Notes under the pieces: model-generated
Databases searched by the model: none
The model's input: only the letters and a program-made list of their open reading frames with translations
What the model was told of the DNA's origin: nothing
NCBI GenBank assembly: GCA_902760345.1
Contig: CACWFY010000019.1
Coordinates: 1-64,000 of the forward strand
Reading direction: 5' to 3'
Source: an uncultured Bacteroidales bacterium
GTDB taxonomy: Bacteria; Bacteroidota; Bacteroidia; Bacteroidales; Bacteroidaceae
Length of the DNA stretch: 64,000 nucleotides
Translations under genes and position numbers: made by a program
In this document: piece by piece, positions 37,753 to 47,470 of the stretch
Numbering within the stretch: position 1 is the first letter of the stretch
How the letters are laid out: each line of letters starts with the position of its first letter

Positions 37753-38909
37753 TGGCACAAAAACGAGACTACTATGAGGTGCTGGGCGTAGACAAGAACG
37801 CCACAGAGGACCAGATCAAAAAGGCGTATCGCACCATCGCCATCAAATATCACCCCGACCGCAACCCTGGCAACAAGGAAGCGGAGGAAAAATTCAAGGA
37901 GGCAGCTGAGGCTTACGACGTGTTGCACGATCCGCAGAAACGTCAGCAGTACGACCAATTCGGATTCAGTGGACCAGGCATGGGCGATTTCGGTGGCTTC
38001 GGAGGTGCCTCAATGAATATGGATGACATCTTCTCGATGTTTGGCGACATCTTTGGCGGACGTGCCGGATTTGGAGGCTTTGGCGGTGGTGGCTCTCGCG
38101 GACGCCAGCAGCACCGAGGTTCAGACCTGCGACTGAAAGTCAGATTGTCGTTGGAGGAGATTGCCCATGGTGTCACCAAAAAATTCAAGGTACGCAAGGA
38201 CATCACCTGTTCTCACTGTCACGGCACAGGTGCTGAAGTTGGCAGCACTAACGACCAGTGTCCTACGTGTCATGGCACTGGTGTGATTACCCATACCACA
38301 CAGAGCATCTTTGGAATGATGCAGACACAGGGCATTTGTCCTACTTGTGGCGGTGAGGGAACAGTCATCAAGAACAAGTGTCACGAATGTGGCGGAACGG
38401 GTGTCGTCAAAGGTGAAGAGGTCGTAGAGATCAAGATTCCTGCCGGAGTAGCAGAAGGAATGGTCGTTAACGTTCCTGGCAAGGGTAATGCCGGACGTCG
38501 TAAAGGTATCAATGGCGATATACAGGTATTCATTGAGGAAGAAGAGAACGACACCTTCATTCGCGACAACAACGACCTCATATACAACCTGTTGCTTGAC
38601 TTCCCGACGGCAGCATTAGGTGGCGAGGTGGAGATTCCCACCATTGAAGGCACCAAACTGAAGGTCAAAATGGAAGCGGGTACACAGCCCGGCAAGACGC
38701 TGCGTCTGCGCGGAAAAGGACTGCCTGCCGTTCAGGGCTATGGCCGCGGCAACGGCGACTTGGTGGTAAATGTCAGCGTATACATTCCCAAGACGTTGTC
38801 GAAAGAAGAGAAAACAGCTATTGAACAGTTCCGCGAAAGCGATAATTTCAAGGGGGATGCAGCCACCAAGCGCAGCATTTTCCAGAAGTTCAAGAATTAT
38901 TTTAGTTAA
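37752..38909 (+). CDS. dnaJ: chaperone DnaJ
   Basis: 385 residues, full type I DnaJ. J domain with HPD ([16 protein letters not shown], residues 32-47), Gly/Phe-rich linker (GFGGASMN to FGGFGGGG), four CxxCxGxG zinc repeats ([32 protein letters not shown]) and C-terminal substrate domains. Co-chaperone that stimulates DnaK ATPase. Overlaps grpE by 1 bp. Confidence 0.97.
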   Translation: MAQKRDYYEVLGVDKNATEDQIKKAYRTIAIKYHPDRNPGNKEAEEKFKEAAEAYDVLHDPQKRQQYDQFGFSGPGMGDFGGFGGASMNMDDIFSMFGDIFGGRAGFGGFGGGGSRGRQQHRGSDLRLKVRLSLEEIAHGVTKKFKVRKDITCSHCHGTGAEVGSTNDQCPTCHGTGVITHTTQSIFGMMQTQGICPTCGGEGTVIKNKCHECGGTGVVKGEEVVEIKIPAGVAEGMVVNVPGKGNAGRRKGINGDIQVFIEEEENDTFIRDNNDLIYNLLLDFPTAALGGEVEIPTIEGTKLKVKMEAGTQPGKTLRLRGKGLPAVQGYGRGNGDLVVNVSVYIPKTLSKEEKTAIEQFRESDNFKGDAATKRSIFQKFKNYFS

Positions 38910-38911
38910 CA

Positions 38912-38943
38912 TCGAAACTTCGAAGCATCGAAATTTCGAAATA
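38912..38943. repeat. 16-bp tandem repeat between dnaJ and folC
   Basis: Two adjacent units ATCGAAACTTCGAAGC and ATCGAAATTTCGAAAT, each itself palindromic around TTCGAA/TTTCGAAA. They fill the gap between the genes. Confidence 0.5.
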
Positions 38944-38948
38944 TTATT

Positions 38949-40265
38949 ATGACGTATCAAGAGACCTGCAATTACCTGTTCAACCAAATGCCCATGTTCG
39001 AACGACAGGGCGCTACTGGATACAAGGAAGGACTGAGCAATACGCTTGCACTGGACGAACATTTCGGCCACCCTCACAAGGCGTATGCCACCATTCATGT
39101 AGCAGGAACAAACGGTAAGGGTAGCGTCTCGCACACGATTGCGGCCGTTCTACAGGAATGCGGCTACCGCGTAGGTCTGTACACCTCTCCCCACCTCGTT
39201 GATTTCCGTGAACGGATACGCATTAACGGAAGTCCCATCAGCGAGGAATATGTCGTCAACTTTGTAAACGAGGAACGAGCCTTCTTCGAGCCTCTGCATC
39301 CTTCGTTCTTCGAAGTGACAACAGCTATGGCTTTTAAATACTTCAAAGACCAGCAGATAGACATAGCTGTAGTGGAGGTCGGACTGGGTGGGCGCCTTGA
39401 TTGTACCAATATCATTACGCCCATTCTGTCAATAATTACGAATATCAGTTTCGACCACACCCAATTTCTAGGGAATACGCTGGCCAAGATTGCTTTCGAA
39501 AAAGCGGGAATCATTAAAAAAGGCATCCCTGTTGTCATCGGAGAAGTCATCCCAGAAACGCACACTATCTTCGAACAAAAGGCTTTGGAGATGGAAGCAC
39601 CTATCTTTTTTGCAGAAGATCAGAGGGAAGTCATCAGTGCCCAGCCCCTTCCTAATGGAGGCATGCAGTATCATACCATTCATTATGGTGATCTGACAGG
39701 TGATCTGAGTGGCATCTATCAAGAGAAAAATCTCAATACGGTCATTGTTGCCTTGCACCAAATGGTACAACAGGGATTCCTGACCATCAGTAAAGGGAAT
39801 GGTAGCGAAGCGAAAGGCTTTTCTGATTTTTGCGAAGCACTTAAACATGTTGCTGAACGCACAGGACTCATGGGACGTTGGCAGACCATTCAGGATAATC
39901 CGAAGGTCATCTGCGACACTGGCCATAATCTTGGCGGATGGCAGTATATCAGTCAACAGTTAAAACGAACTCCTTACAGAAAACTGCATATTGTTTTCGG
40001 TATGGTAGATGATAAAGATGTTGATGGTGTGCTAAATCTGCTACCAAATGACGCTACATATTATTTTACTAAAGCAGACAGCCATCGGGCAATCGACGAA
40101 AATGTCCTGCAACAAAAAGCAGCACAACACGGACTCACGGGATTAACGTTTCCCACTGTATATGAGGCATATAAAGAAGTGATGAGACATGCCCTGCGTA
40201 ATGATGTCGTATTTATCGGAGGCAGCAGTTACATCGTCGGTGATTTCCTGAAAAATTGTCTTTAG
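38949..40265 (+). CDS. folC: bifunctional folylpolyglutamate / dihydrofolate synthase
   Basis: 438 residues. Mur-ligase fold: HVAGTNGKGSVSHTIAAVL P-loop (about residue 49), LYTSPHLVDFRERIRINGSPI, VVEVGLGGRLDCTNI and LSIITNISFDHTQFLGNTL. Adds glutamate to folates. Follows the dnaJ gene after a 39-bp gap containing a tandem repeat. Confidence 0.93.
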   Translation: MTYQETCNYLFNQMPMFERQGATGYKEGLSNTLALDEHFGHPHKAYATIHVAGTNGKGSVSHTIAAVLQECGYRVGLYTSPHLVDFRERIRINGSPISEEYVVNFVNEERAFFEPLHPSFFEVTTAMAFKYFKDQQIDIAVVEVGLGGRLDCTNIITPILSIITNISFDHTQFLGNTLAKIAFEKAGIIKKGIPVVIGEVIPETHTIFEQKALEMEAPIFFAEDQREVISAQPLPNGGMQYHTIHYGDLTGDLSGIYQEKNLNTVIVALHQMVQQGFLTISKGNGSEAKGFSDFCEALKHVAERTGLMGRWQTIQDNPKVICDTGHNLGGWQYISQQLKRTPYRKLHIVFGMVDDKDVDGVLNLLPNDATYYFTKADSHRAIDENVLQQKAAQHGLTGLTFPTVYEAYKEVMRHALRNDVVFIGGSSYIVGDFLKNCL

Positions 40266-40306
40266 GTGTTTTTAACACTCCTCATAACGTTTTTTTCCGC
40301 TTTTCC

Positions 40307-40338
40307 TTTGTCATTCTCAATTATTTTTGGTTACTTTG
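40307..40338 (+). promoter_or_regulatory. promoter of galM-galK operon
   Basis: TTTG (40307-40310), 20 bp, TTACTTTG (40331-40338); one mismatch from the TAnnTTTG consensus. The start codon is at 40372. Confidence 0.55.
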
Positions 40339-40371
40339 CAAAAAGATTTTTGTAACCAAAACCAATTAGAT

Positions 40372-41463
40372 ATGGCTAACACAACGGAAACAGCGAATTT
40401 GTGCGGTCTGAATCGTAAGGATTTCCAGACCACAGTGAATGGTAAGAAGACGGATCTCTACATCTTGAAGAACCGCAAGGGCTACGAGGTAGCAGTATGT
40501 AACTACGGTGGTGCTATCTGTGCCATCATGGTGCCAGACAAAGACGGTAAAGTAGCAAATGTTATCCAGGGACATGGTAGCATTGAACAATTGATGAGTG
40601 GCAAGGAGCCCTATCTTTCGACATTGATTGGACGTTGGGGCAATCGTATTTGCAAAGGTCAGTTTACGCTGAACGGCAAAGATTATCAGTTGGCACTCAA
40701 TGACGGCCCAAACCACTTGCATGGCGGTAACGTTGGCTTCAATGCCAAAGTATGGGACGCTCGTCAGATGGGTCCTCGCTCACTGGCTCTGCATCGTATC
40801 TCTTCATATGGCGAAGAAGGCTATACCGGCGAACTGGATGTAACGGTTGAGTACACCTTCACCGACCAGAACGAACTTGTCATTGAGTATCTGGCAACTA
40901 CAAACAAAAAGACGATTGTCAACCTGACCCACCACGCTTTCTTCTGTCTGGCAGGCGCAGCTGATCCCACTCCTACGATTGAGGACCAGATTTGTGAGAT
41001 CAATGCCGATTTCTATCTGCCAACTGACGAGACTGCTATTCCCACAGGTGAAATTCTGAAGGTTGCTGGTACTCCCTTCGACTTCCGCACGCCAAAGAGT
41101 TTTGGCAAGGACATCGAGGCTGATCATGAGCAGATTAAGTTTGGACATGGTTTCGACCACAACTACGTATTGAACAAGCTGGAAGAGGGAGAGTTGAGCT
41201 TTGCTGCCAGAATTACAGAACCCAAGAGTGGTCGTACACTGGAGTGCTACACTACTGAACCTGGTATGCAGCTCTACACTGCAAACTTTGCCACGGGCTA
41301 CAAGGGCGCTAATGGTTGCACCTTCCCACGCAGAAGTGCAGTATGTCTGGAGACCCAGCACTTCCCCGACAGTCCTAACCGTCCGTACTTCCCCTCGGTA
41401 GTATTGAACCCCAACGAGCAATATAAGCATAAGACCATCTATCGCTTTGGTATAGCTAAGTAG
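40372..41463 (+). CDS. galM: aldose 1-epimerase (galactose mutarotase), cytoplasmic
   Basis: 363 residues, no signal peptide (MANTTETANLCGLNRKDFQ). Family motifs: YGGAICAIMVPD, IGRWGNRICKGQFTLNGKDY, NDGPNHLHGGNVGFNAKVWDA, TTNKKTIVNLTHHAFFCLAG (catalytic His) and GHGFDHNYVLNK. Interconverts sugar anomers before GalK. The longer frame starting at 40327 crosses the promoter and is rejected. Precedes galK by 21 bp. Confidence 0.93.
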   Translation: MANTTETANLCGLNRKDFQTTVNGKKTDLYILKNRKGYEVAVCNYGGAICAIMVPDKDGKVANVIQGHGSIEQLMSGKEPYLSTLIGRWGNRICKGQFTLNGKDYQLALNDGPNHLHGGNVGFNAKVWDARQMGPRSLALHRISSYGEEGYTGELDVTVEYTFTDQNELVIEYLATTNKKTIVNLTHHAFFCLAGAADPTPTIEDQICEINADFYLPTDETAIPTGEILKVAGTPFDFRTPKSFGKDIEADHEQIKFGHGFDHNYVLNKLEEGELSFAARITEPKSGRTLECYTTEPGMQLYTANFATGYKGANGCTFPRRSAVCLETQHFPDSPNRPYFPSVVLNPNEQYKHKTIYRFGIAK

Positions 41464-41484
41464 TCATTTCCCACCTTATTATAT

Positions 41485-42651
41485 ATGATGGAAATTGATT
41501 TCGTAAGAAGCCGTTTCATCAAGCACTTTGATGGAAAGACCGGCAACGTTTATGTCTCTCCAGGACGCATCAACCTGATTGGCGAGCATACGGACTACAA
41601 TGGTGGTTACGTATTCCCTGGCGCAGTGGACAAAGGTGTGATGGCAGAAATGCGCATCAATGGTACAGAAGACACTGTGATGGCTTATGCCATAGACCTG
41701 AAGGATCGTGTAGACTTCAAGCTCTCTGACCCAAAAGGTCCACGTACATCCTGGGCTCGCTATATCTATGGTATTGCGCTTGAAATGAAGAAGTTTGGCG
41801 TACCCGTTAAAGGTTTTAACATTGCCTTTGCTGGCGATGTTCCATTGGGCGCAGGCATGTCTTCGAGTGCAGCAATGGAGAGTTGTTTTGCCTATGGTTT
41901 GAACGACCTCTTTGGTGACAACAAGGTATCGCAATGGGATATGGTTCTGGCCGGACAGGCTACCGAACACAACTATTGCGGTGTAAATTGTGGCATCATG
42001 GACCAGTTCGCCTCTGTTTTTGGCAAGGCAGGTTGCTTGATGCGCCTTGACTGTCGTACTCGCGAGTTCGAGTACTTCCCCTTCAAACCTGATGGCTACC
42101 GTCTCGTACTTCTCGACTCTGTCGTCAAGCACCAGTTGGCTGGTTCTCCCTACAATGATCGCCGCAACAGTTGTGAGAATGTGGTAAAACACATCCAAGC
42201 CAAACACCCCGAGGGGAAATTCGAGACCCTTCGCGACTGTACCTGGGAACAACTTGAGGAGGTTAAGGAAGAGGTTGGTTCTGAAGACTATCGCCGCGCC
42301 AAATTTGTATTGGGCGAAAAAGATCGTGTACTGGCAGTTTCTGCTGCCTTGACTGATGGCGACTATGAAAAAGTGGGCGAACTGATGTATCAGACACACG
42401 AAGGTCTGTCAAAAGACTATGAGGTTTCTTGCGAAGAACTTGACTACCTAAACGATATTGCCAAGGAGAATGGAGTTACAGGTTCTCGCATCATGGGCGG
42501 TGGCTTTGGAGGTTGCACTATTAACTTAGTACGCAACGACCTCTACAAAAAGTTCATTGAAGATGCTAAACAAAAGTTCAATGCAAAATATGGCCACGAG
42601 CCCAAGGTCTACGATGTAGTCATCGGAGATGGTTCACGTAAACTTTGCTAA
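41485..42651 (+). CDS. galK: galactokinase
   Basis: 388 residues of the GHMP kinase family. Galactose-binding GRINLIGEHTDYNGGYVFPG (residues 27-46), ATP-binding PLGAGMSSSAAMESCFA, and the C-terminal GSRIMGGGFGGCTINLV. Phosphorylates galactose at C1. Two adjacent ATGs (41485, 41488) are possible starts. Ends before the strong terminator at 42709-42752. Confidence 0.96.
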   Translation: MMEIDFVRSRFIKHFDGKTGNVYVSPGRINLIGEHTDYNGGYVFPGAVDKGVMAEMRINGTEDTVMAYAIDLKDRVDFKLSDPKGPRTSWARYIYGIALEMKKFGVPVKGFNIAFAGDVPLGAGMSSSAAMESCFAYGLNDLFGDNKVSQWDMVLAGQATEHNYCGVNCGIMDQFASVFGKAGCLMRLDCRTREFEYFPFKPDGYRLVLLDSVVKHQLAGSPYNDRRNSCENVVKHIQAKHPEGKFETLRDCTWEQLEEVKEEVGSEDYRRAKFVLGEKDRVLAVSAALTDGDYEKVGELMYQTHEGLSKDYEVSCEELDYLNDIAKENGVTGSRIMGGGFGGCTINLVRNDLYKKFIEDAKQKFNAKYGHEPKVYDVVIGDGSRKLC

Positions 42652-42683
42652 ACAAAAGTGTACGAAAAGCCATTGTTATAGGC

Positions 42684-42702
42684 CGTTTTTAGTTTAAAAA
42701 CG
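42684..42702. promoter_or_regulatory. inverted repeat, possible operator
   Basis: CGTTTTTA, GTT, TAAAAACG: perfect 8-bp arms. It lies between galK and the ara operon, before the terminator. Candidate binding site for the Nudix regulator, but a weak second galK terminator is also possible. Confidence 0.35.
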
Positions 42703-42708
42703 TTAAAT

Positions 42709-42752
42709 ATCGAGCGTTTGGTGTAAGCACAACACCTTACGCTCGATTTTTT
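42709..42752 (+). terminator. rho-independent terminator after galK
   Basis: Stem ATCGAGCGT..ACGCTCGAT with inner GGTGT/ACACC, then a run of six T. It separates galM-galK from the ara operon. Confidence 0.85.
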
Positions 42753-42763
42753 CTGACTTTTTC

Positions 42764-42794
42764 ATTGTTGTTTCAAAAATAAATCGTAATTTTA
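42764..42794 (+). promoter_or_regulatory. promoter of the arabinose operon
   Basis: ATTG (42764-42767), 19 bp, TAATTTTA (42787-42794), one change in each box. First gene starts at 42832. Weak boxes suit an activator- or repressor-controlled operon. Confidence 0.45.
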
Positions 42795-42831
42795 CACCCA
42801 AAATCTAACATAACTTAAAACTCTTATAAAA

Positions 42832-44007
42832 ATGAGAACTATGAAATCTATGATTTGTAGTCTGGGAATAGCTGTTGCTATGCTCAGCGCTTGTGTTTCC
42901 AACAGTGAGCAGAAACTGACATTGTCAGGTCTTGATGCCGCTAAGTTCGACACCATCCTGAATGAAAAGCCCGTTAAGCTTTACACGCTTAAGAATGCCA
43001 ATGGCATGGAGGTATGCATCACTAATTATGGTGGTCGCGTGGTATCGTTGGTTGTACCCGACAAAGATGGCAATCCGACAGATGTTGTACTGGGTTTCGA
43101 CAATATTGCACAGTACGTTGACACGCTCAACTCACCAACAGACTACGGTTCCTCTGTAGGTCGTTATGCCAACCGCATCAAGGGTGGTCAGTTTACGCTG
43201 AATGATTCGACTTACCAGCTAAAGCAGAACGACGGTCCTAACTGTCTGCATGGCGGTGGAACGACGGGATGGATGAACCAGGTATACGATGCTGAACAGA
43301 TTGGCGATTCTATCTTGAAGTTAACGATTGTTGCTGAGGACGGCGAAAACGGATTCCCTGGCAAAGTAACTGCTGTAACGACCTACAAGGTGACTGCCGA
43401 CAACACGCTGGACATCACTTGGGAGGCAGAGACCGACAAGCCAACTATCATCAACCAGACGAATCACAACTACTATAATCTGAATGGTGACTTCACAAAG
43501 CCCGGATACGACATGGTGCTCTACGTGAATGCAGACAACTTCACACCTTCTGACAAACTCTATATTCCCACTGGCGAAATTAAGTCTGTAGAGGGCACTC
43601 CGATGGATTTCCGTACTGCTCATGCTATTGGCGACAGCATCAAGTCTGAGTTTGACCAGATTCAGAACGCTGGCGGCTATGATCACAACTGGTGTCTGAA
43701 CACCTACAAGGATGGTAAGGGCGACGACACCCAAGTATGCGCCAGCCTTTATAGCCCCAAAACCGGCATTTTCATGGAGATGTACACCAACGAGCCTGGT
43801 GTTCAGGTATATAGCGGCAACTTCCAAGGTATCGGCAACGAACCCAACATCAAGCACAAGGGTGGCGTATATCCTCAGCATGTAAGCATCTGCTTAGAGA
43901 GCCAGAAGTATCCTGACAGCCCCAACAAGAAAGACTGGGTACAACCCACGCTGAATCCTGGCGAGAAGTACTACAGCCATGCTGCATATAAATTCTCTGT
44001 GAAATAA
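42832..44007 (+). CDS. secreted aldose 1-epimerase lipoprotein
   Basis: 391 residues with signal peptide MKSMICSLGIAVAMLSAC and lipobox LSAC, so a lipoprotein. The mature enzyme has the GalM motifs (YGGRVVSLVVPD, GRYANRIKGGQFTLND, NDGPNCLHGGGTTGW, TIINQTNHNYYNLNG and GGYDHNWCLNT). It probably supplies the right anomer of galactose or arabinose to the neighbouring transporter. Paralogue of the cytoplasmic GalM at 40372. First gene of the arabinose operon. Confidence 0.92.
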   Translation: MRTMKSMICSLGIAVAMLSACVSNSEQKLTLSGLDAAKFDTILNEKPVKLYTLKNANGMEVCITNYGGRVVSLVVPDKDGNPTDVVLGFDNIAQYVDTLNSPTDYGSSVGRYANRIKGGQFTLNDSTYQLKQNDGPNCLHGGGTTGWMNQVYDAEQIGDSILKLTIVAEDGENGFPGKVTAVTTYKVTADNTLDITWEAETDKPTIINQTNHNYYNLNGDFTKPGYDMVLYVNADNFTPSDKLYIPTGEIKSVEGTPMDFRTAHAIGDSIKSEFDQIQNAGGYDHNWCLNTYKDGKGDDTQVCASLYSPKTGIFMEMYTNEPGVQVYSGNFQGIGNEPNIKHKGGVYPQHVSICLESQKYPDSPNKKDWVQPTLNPGEKYYSHAAYKFSVK

Positions 44008-44060
44008 TTTGCATGACCTATTGAAGAACAAAACAATAATCATTAAATCATAACAACAAA

Positions 44061-46043
44061 ATGGACAAAATTTTAGAAGCACTTAGTAATAATGGTTTTG
44101 CGCTAGCCGACTATCTGGTGTTTATCGCGTACATTATTATTCTTGTGAGCATGGGACTGTTCCTTTCGCGCAGCAAGAAAGGAGAAGAGAAATCATCTAC
44201 CGACTACTTCCTGGCCGGTAACACACTGACTTGGTGGGCTGTAGGTGCATCATTGATTGCTGCCAACATCTCTGCTGAACAGTTCATCGGCATGTCAGGA
44301 TCCGCCTTCGCATCAGGTATCGCCCAGGCTGCCTACGAGTTGATGGCTGCTGCCACCCTGCTCGTTGTCGGTAAGTTCCTGCTGCCGCTGATGATTGAGA
44401 AGAAGATTTTCACCATTCCCCAGTTCCTGCGCGAGCGTTATAATTGGGGTGTAGGCTTTGCGTTCTCACTTTTGTGGCTGTTCCTCTATGTCTTTGTTAA
44501 CCTGACCTCTGTCGCTTGGCTTGGTGCATTGGCCATCCAGCAGATTCTGGGCTTGCCTACCGACATGATTATCAATGTTGGTGGCATTGAGATTGACCAG
44601 GTTCGTATGTGCATCATTCTTTCTCTGTTCGTTATTGCAGGTGTTTACTCTATCTATGGCGGTCTGGCTTCTGTAGCCTGGACTGACGTTATGCAAGTGA
44701 CCTTCCTCGTAGGTGGTGGTCTGATTACCGCCTATGCTGCACTTTCGGTCATTGGCGACGAGATGGGTTTAGGCGGTGCATGGGATGCGCTGTCACATAT
44801 CAAAGACTATCTGGCTTCTATTGATGGCGACAAGCACTTCAATCTGGTTGTCACCCGTAACGAAGAGCTCTATCCTGTTATCAACGGTGTTGCAGACAGC
44901 GCTGGTAACATCATCCAGAAAGAAGACCCCTTCTTTACCAATCCTGGCATCGTGCTGATCTTCGGTGCTCTGTGGCTGACCAACCTCGGCTACTGGGGCT
45001 TCAACCAGTACATCATCCAGAAGGGTCTGGCTGCCAAATCTCTGGCAGAGGCCAAGAAGGGTATGGTATTTGCTGCCTTCCTGAAGATTTTGATTCCATT
45101 CATCGTTTGTATCCCCGGTGTTTGTGCCTTCTATATTATGACCGCTCCTGAGTGCGACGGTTTGCGCGAGACGCTGGCAGGTTCTATTGCTCGTTCTGAC
45201 GATGCTTATCCTTTCCTCATCCGTAACTTCACTCCTACCGTTGTCAAGGGTCTGAGCTTTGCAGCATTGGCAGCCGCTGTGATTTCTTCACTGGCTTCTA
45301 TGTTCAACTCTACCTCTACCCTCTTCACGATGGATATCTACAAGCAGTTCATCAACAAGAACGCCTCTGAGAAGCGTCTGGTGAATGTCGGCCGTATGAC
45401 TTCTGTCACCGCTCTGATCATCGCCCTGATTGCTGTTTACCCGCTGATGGGTGGTATCGACCAGGCCTTCCAGTTCATTCAGGAATATTCAGCCTTCGTA
45501 TATCCCGGTGTGGTAGTTATCTTCGGTCTTGGTCTGCTGTGGAAGCGCGCCAGCGGTACTGCTGCTGTTGTTTGCGCCATCGGTACCTTTGCCTTCTCTA
45601 TCATCTATAAGTTTGCCTTCCCCGAAATGCCATTCCTGGTGCGTTCTGGCGTTGTCTTCATCACGCTGGTCATCCTGTTCGTATGGATTTCGCTGAAGAG
45701 CAAGAAGGCTGTTCCTGCCGACGAGCTCGACGAGCACACCGTGAAGACCCAATTACGCTGGAGCACTATCATGTTCTGCGTGGCTGCCGTTTCATTCGTG
45801 CTGTTCATTGGTGGTTTCTTCAACGACACCATGCATGTCCACGGTTTCGAGGGTGCAATGATCTTCTTTGCAGCTATCACAGCAACCATCGGTATCTACC
45901 TGCGTTCTAACGCACTTGACAAAGTACAGGATCCGAAGCTGGTAGCTATCGACTTGAACATCTTCAAGACCGACAAGACTTTCAACATCGGTGCTGTTGG
46001 CGTTATCGTCATTCTCACCATTCTGTATGTTGCTTTGTGGTAA
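44061..46043 (+). CDS. SGLT-type sodium/sugar symporter
   Basis: 660 residues with about 14 hydrophobic segments. Sodium/solute symporter (SSF) motifs: FLAGNTLTWWAVGASLIAAN (residues about 51-70), ISAEQFIGMSG, and ALWLTNLGYWGFNQYIIQK, which match galactose/glucose-type SGLTs. Long extra C-terminal loop with ADELDEHTVKTQ and terminal segments. Inner-membrane import of arabinose or galactose, judged from the operon. Downstream: regulator and araDAB. Confidence 0.92.
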   Translation: MDKILEALSNNGFALADYLVFIAYIIILVSMGLFLSRSKKGEEKSSTDYFLAGNTLTWWAVGASLIAANISAEQFIGMSGSAFASGIAQAAYELMAAATLLVVGKFLLPLMIEKKIFTIPQFLRERYNWGVGFAFSLLWLFLYVFVNLTSVAWLGALAIQQILGLPTDMIINVGGIEIDQVRMCIILSLFVIAGVYSIYGGLASVAWTDVMQVTFLVGGGLITAYAALSVIGDEMGLGGAWDALSHIKDYLASIDGDKHFNLVVTRNEELYPVINGVADSAGNIIQKEDPFFTNPGIVLIFGALWLTNLGYWGFNQYIIQKGLAAKSLAEAKKGMVFAAFLKILIPFIVCIPGVCAFYIMTAPECDGLRETLAGSIARSDDAYPFLIRNFTPTVVKGLSFAALAAAVISSLASMFNSTSTLFTMDIYKQFINKNASEKRLVNVGRMTSVTALIIALIAVYPLMGGIDQAFQFIQEYSAFVYPGVVVIFGLGLLWKRASGTAAVVCAIGTFAFSIIYKFAFPEMPFLVRSGVVFITLVILFVWISLKSKKAVPADELDEHTVKTQLRWSTIMFCVAAVSFVLFIGGFFNDTMHVHGFEGAMIFFAAITATIGIYLRSNALDKVQDPKLVAIDLNIFKTDKTFNIGAVGVIVILTILYVALW

Positions 46044-46062
46044 ACCCTTATAGCAAACAACC

Positions 46063-46740
46063 ATGACCAAGTATTATATAGAACACCAAAAGATACTGGT
46101 ATCGGTCGACTGCATCATCTTCGGCTTCGATCAGAACAAGTTGAAGATACTGATTGGTCACCGCGCCATGGATCCCGGTAAAGGCGAATGGAGTCTCTAC
46201 GGAGGCTTCGTTCGCAATGACGAAAGCATTAACGAAGCAGCAGACCGCACGCTCTTCGAGCTGACAGGCATGCACGATGTCTATATGCGTCAGGTAGGAG
46301 CGTTTGGTAATCTGGACCGTGATCCGGGTGCTCGCGTAGTCAGCATTGCCTACTATGCTCTGATCAACGTCAAAGACTACAGCGCTAAGATGATGAAGGA
46401 GCATGGTGTCGAATGGGTCAATATCGACGAGTTACCTCCGATGTTCTCTGACCATCAGGAGATGATTCGCAAGGCCCGCAAGCTCATGCAGAGCAAGATA
46501 AAGACAGAACCTGTCGGCTTCAAGCTGCTGCCCAAGCTGTTCACGCTGACCCAGCTTCAACGTCTCTACGAAGCCGTTAATGGCGAAGAGATCGACAAGC
46601 GTAACTTCCGCAAGCGTATCAAGGAGATGGAGTTCATTGAAAAGACCGAGCTGATTGACAAGCTCACTTCCAAGCGGGGTGCCTTTCTCTACCGCTTTAA
46701 CAAAAAGGCTTACGAAGAAGACAAGAACTTCAAACTTTAA
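46063..46740 (+). CDS. araR: Nudix-type arabinose regulator
   Basis: 225 residues: N-terminal Nudix-like domain, C-terminal winged helix (KLFTLTQLQRLYEAVNGEE to GAFLYRFNKKAYEE). In the Nudix box the segment GFVRNDESINEAADRTLFEL has Thr for the RE glutamate and Phe for the first E of EE, so it should bind a ligand rather than hydrolyse. Related regulators control arabinose genes in Bacteroides (AraR, named from that family). Placed inside the operon it controls, between the transporter and araD. Confidence 0.88.
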   Translation: MTKYYIEHQKILVSVDCIIFGFDQNKLKILIGHRAMDPGKGEWSLYGGFVRNDESINEAADRTLFELTGMHDVYMRQVGAFGNLDRDPGARVVSIAYYALINVKDYSAKMMKEHGVEWVNIDELPPMFSDHQEMIRKARKLMQSKIKTEPVGFKLLPKLFTLTQLQRLYEAVNGEEIDKRNFRKRIKEMEFIEKTELIDKLTSKRGAFLYRFNKKAYEEDKNFKL

Positions 46741-46752
46741 AAGCAAACAATT

Positions 46753-47463
46753 ATGTTAGAAGAACTGAAACAGAAAGTATTTAAGGCCAATCTCGACTTG
46801 GTAAAACAAGGACTGGTCATCTATACCTGGGGCAACGTCTCAGGTATAGACCGCGAGAAAGGTCTCGTTGTCATCAAGCCCAGTGGCGTCAGCTACGACG
46901 AGATGAAGGTCGAGGACATGGTAGTAGTAGATTTGGAAAGTGGTAAAGTCGTTGAGGGCGACCTCAATCCGTCATCAGACACCCCTACCCACCTTGTATT
47001 ATATAAGGCATTCCCCAACATCCAGGGTGTGGTTCACACCCACTCGACCTACGCTACGGCTTTCGCCCAGGCAGGTAAGGATATCCCCAACATCGGCACT
47101 ACTCATGCCGACTACTTCTATAAGGATATCCCTTGCACGCGCGACATGACTGAAGCCGAGGTAAAGGGACAGTACGAGTTGGAAACGGGTAACGTCATCG
47201 TTGACGAGATTCTGAACATCCGCAAGATCAATCCTGACCACACTCCTGCCGTATTGGTCAAGAACCACGGCCCGTTCTCGTGGGGAACCTCTCCCGACAA
47301 CGCCGTCTACAATGCTAAGGTGATGGAGCAATGTGCCAAGATGGCTTTCATCGCCTTCAGCGTGAATCCCGCTCTGACCATGAGCCCACTGCTCATCGAG
47401 AAGCATTATATGCGTAAGCACGGTCCTAACGCCTACTACGGACAGAAAGGACAGAAACACTAA
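46753..47463 (+). CDS. araD: L-ribulose-5-phosphate 4-epimerase
   Basis: 236 residues, class II aldolase fold. Motifs: [55 protein letters not shown] and [15 protein letters not shown] with zinc histidines. Converts L-ribulose-5-phosphate to xylulose-5-phosphate, which feeds transketolase. Follows the regulator by 12 bp and araA follows by 7 bp. Confidence 0.95.
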   Translation: MLEELKQKVFKANLDLVKQGLVIYTWGNVSGIDREKGLVVIKPSGVSYDEMKVEDMVVVDLESGKVVEGDLNPSSDTPTHLVLYKAFPNIQGVVHTHSTYATAFAQAGKDIPNIGTTHADYFYKDIPCTRDMTEAEVKGQYELETGNVIVDEILNIRKINPDHTPAVLVKNHGPFSWGTSPDNAVYNAKVMEQCAKMAFIAFSVNPALTMSPLLIEKHYMRKHGPNAYYGQKGQKH

Positions 47464-47470
47464 CAATCCC

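Noticed and set aside
41479..42399. 306-codon open frame antisense to galK
   Set aside because: GalK motifs on the other strand are complete; the antisense product is compositionally odd and has no promoter.
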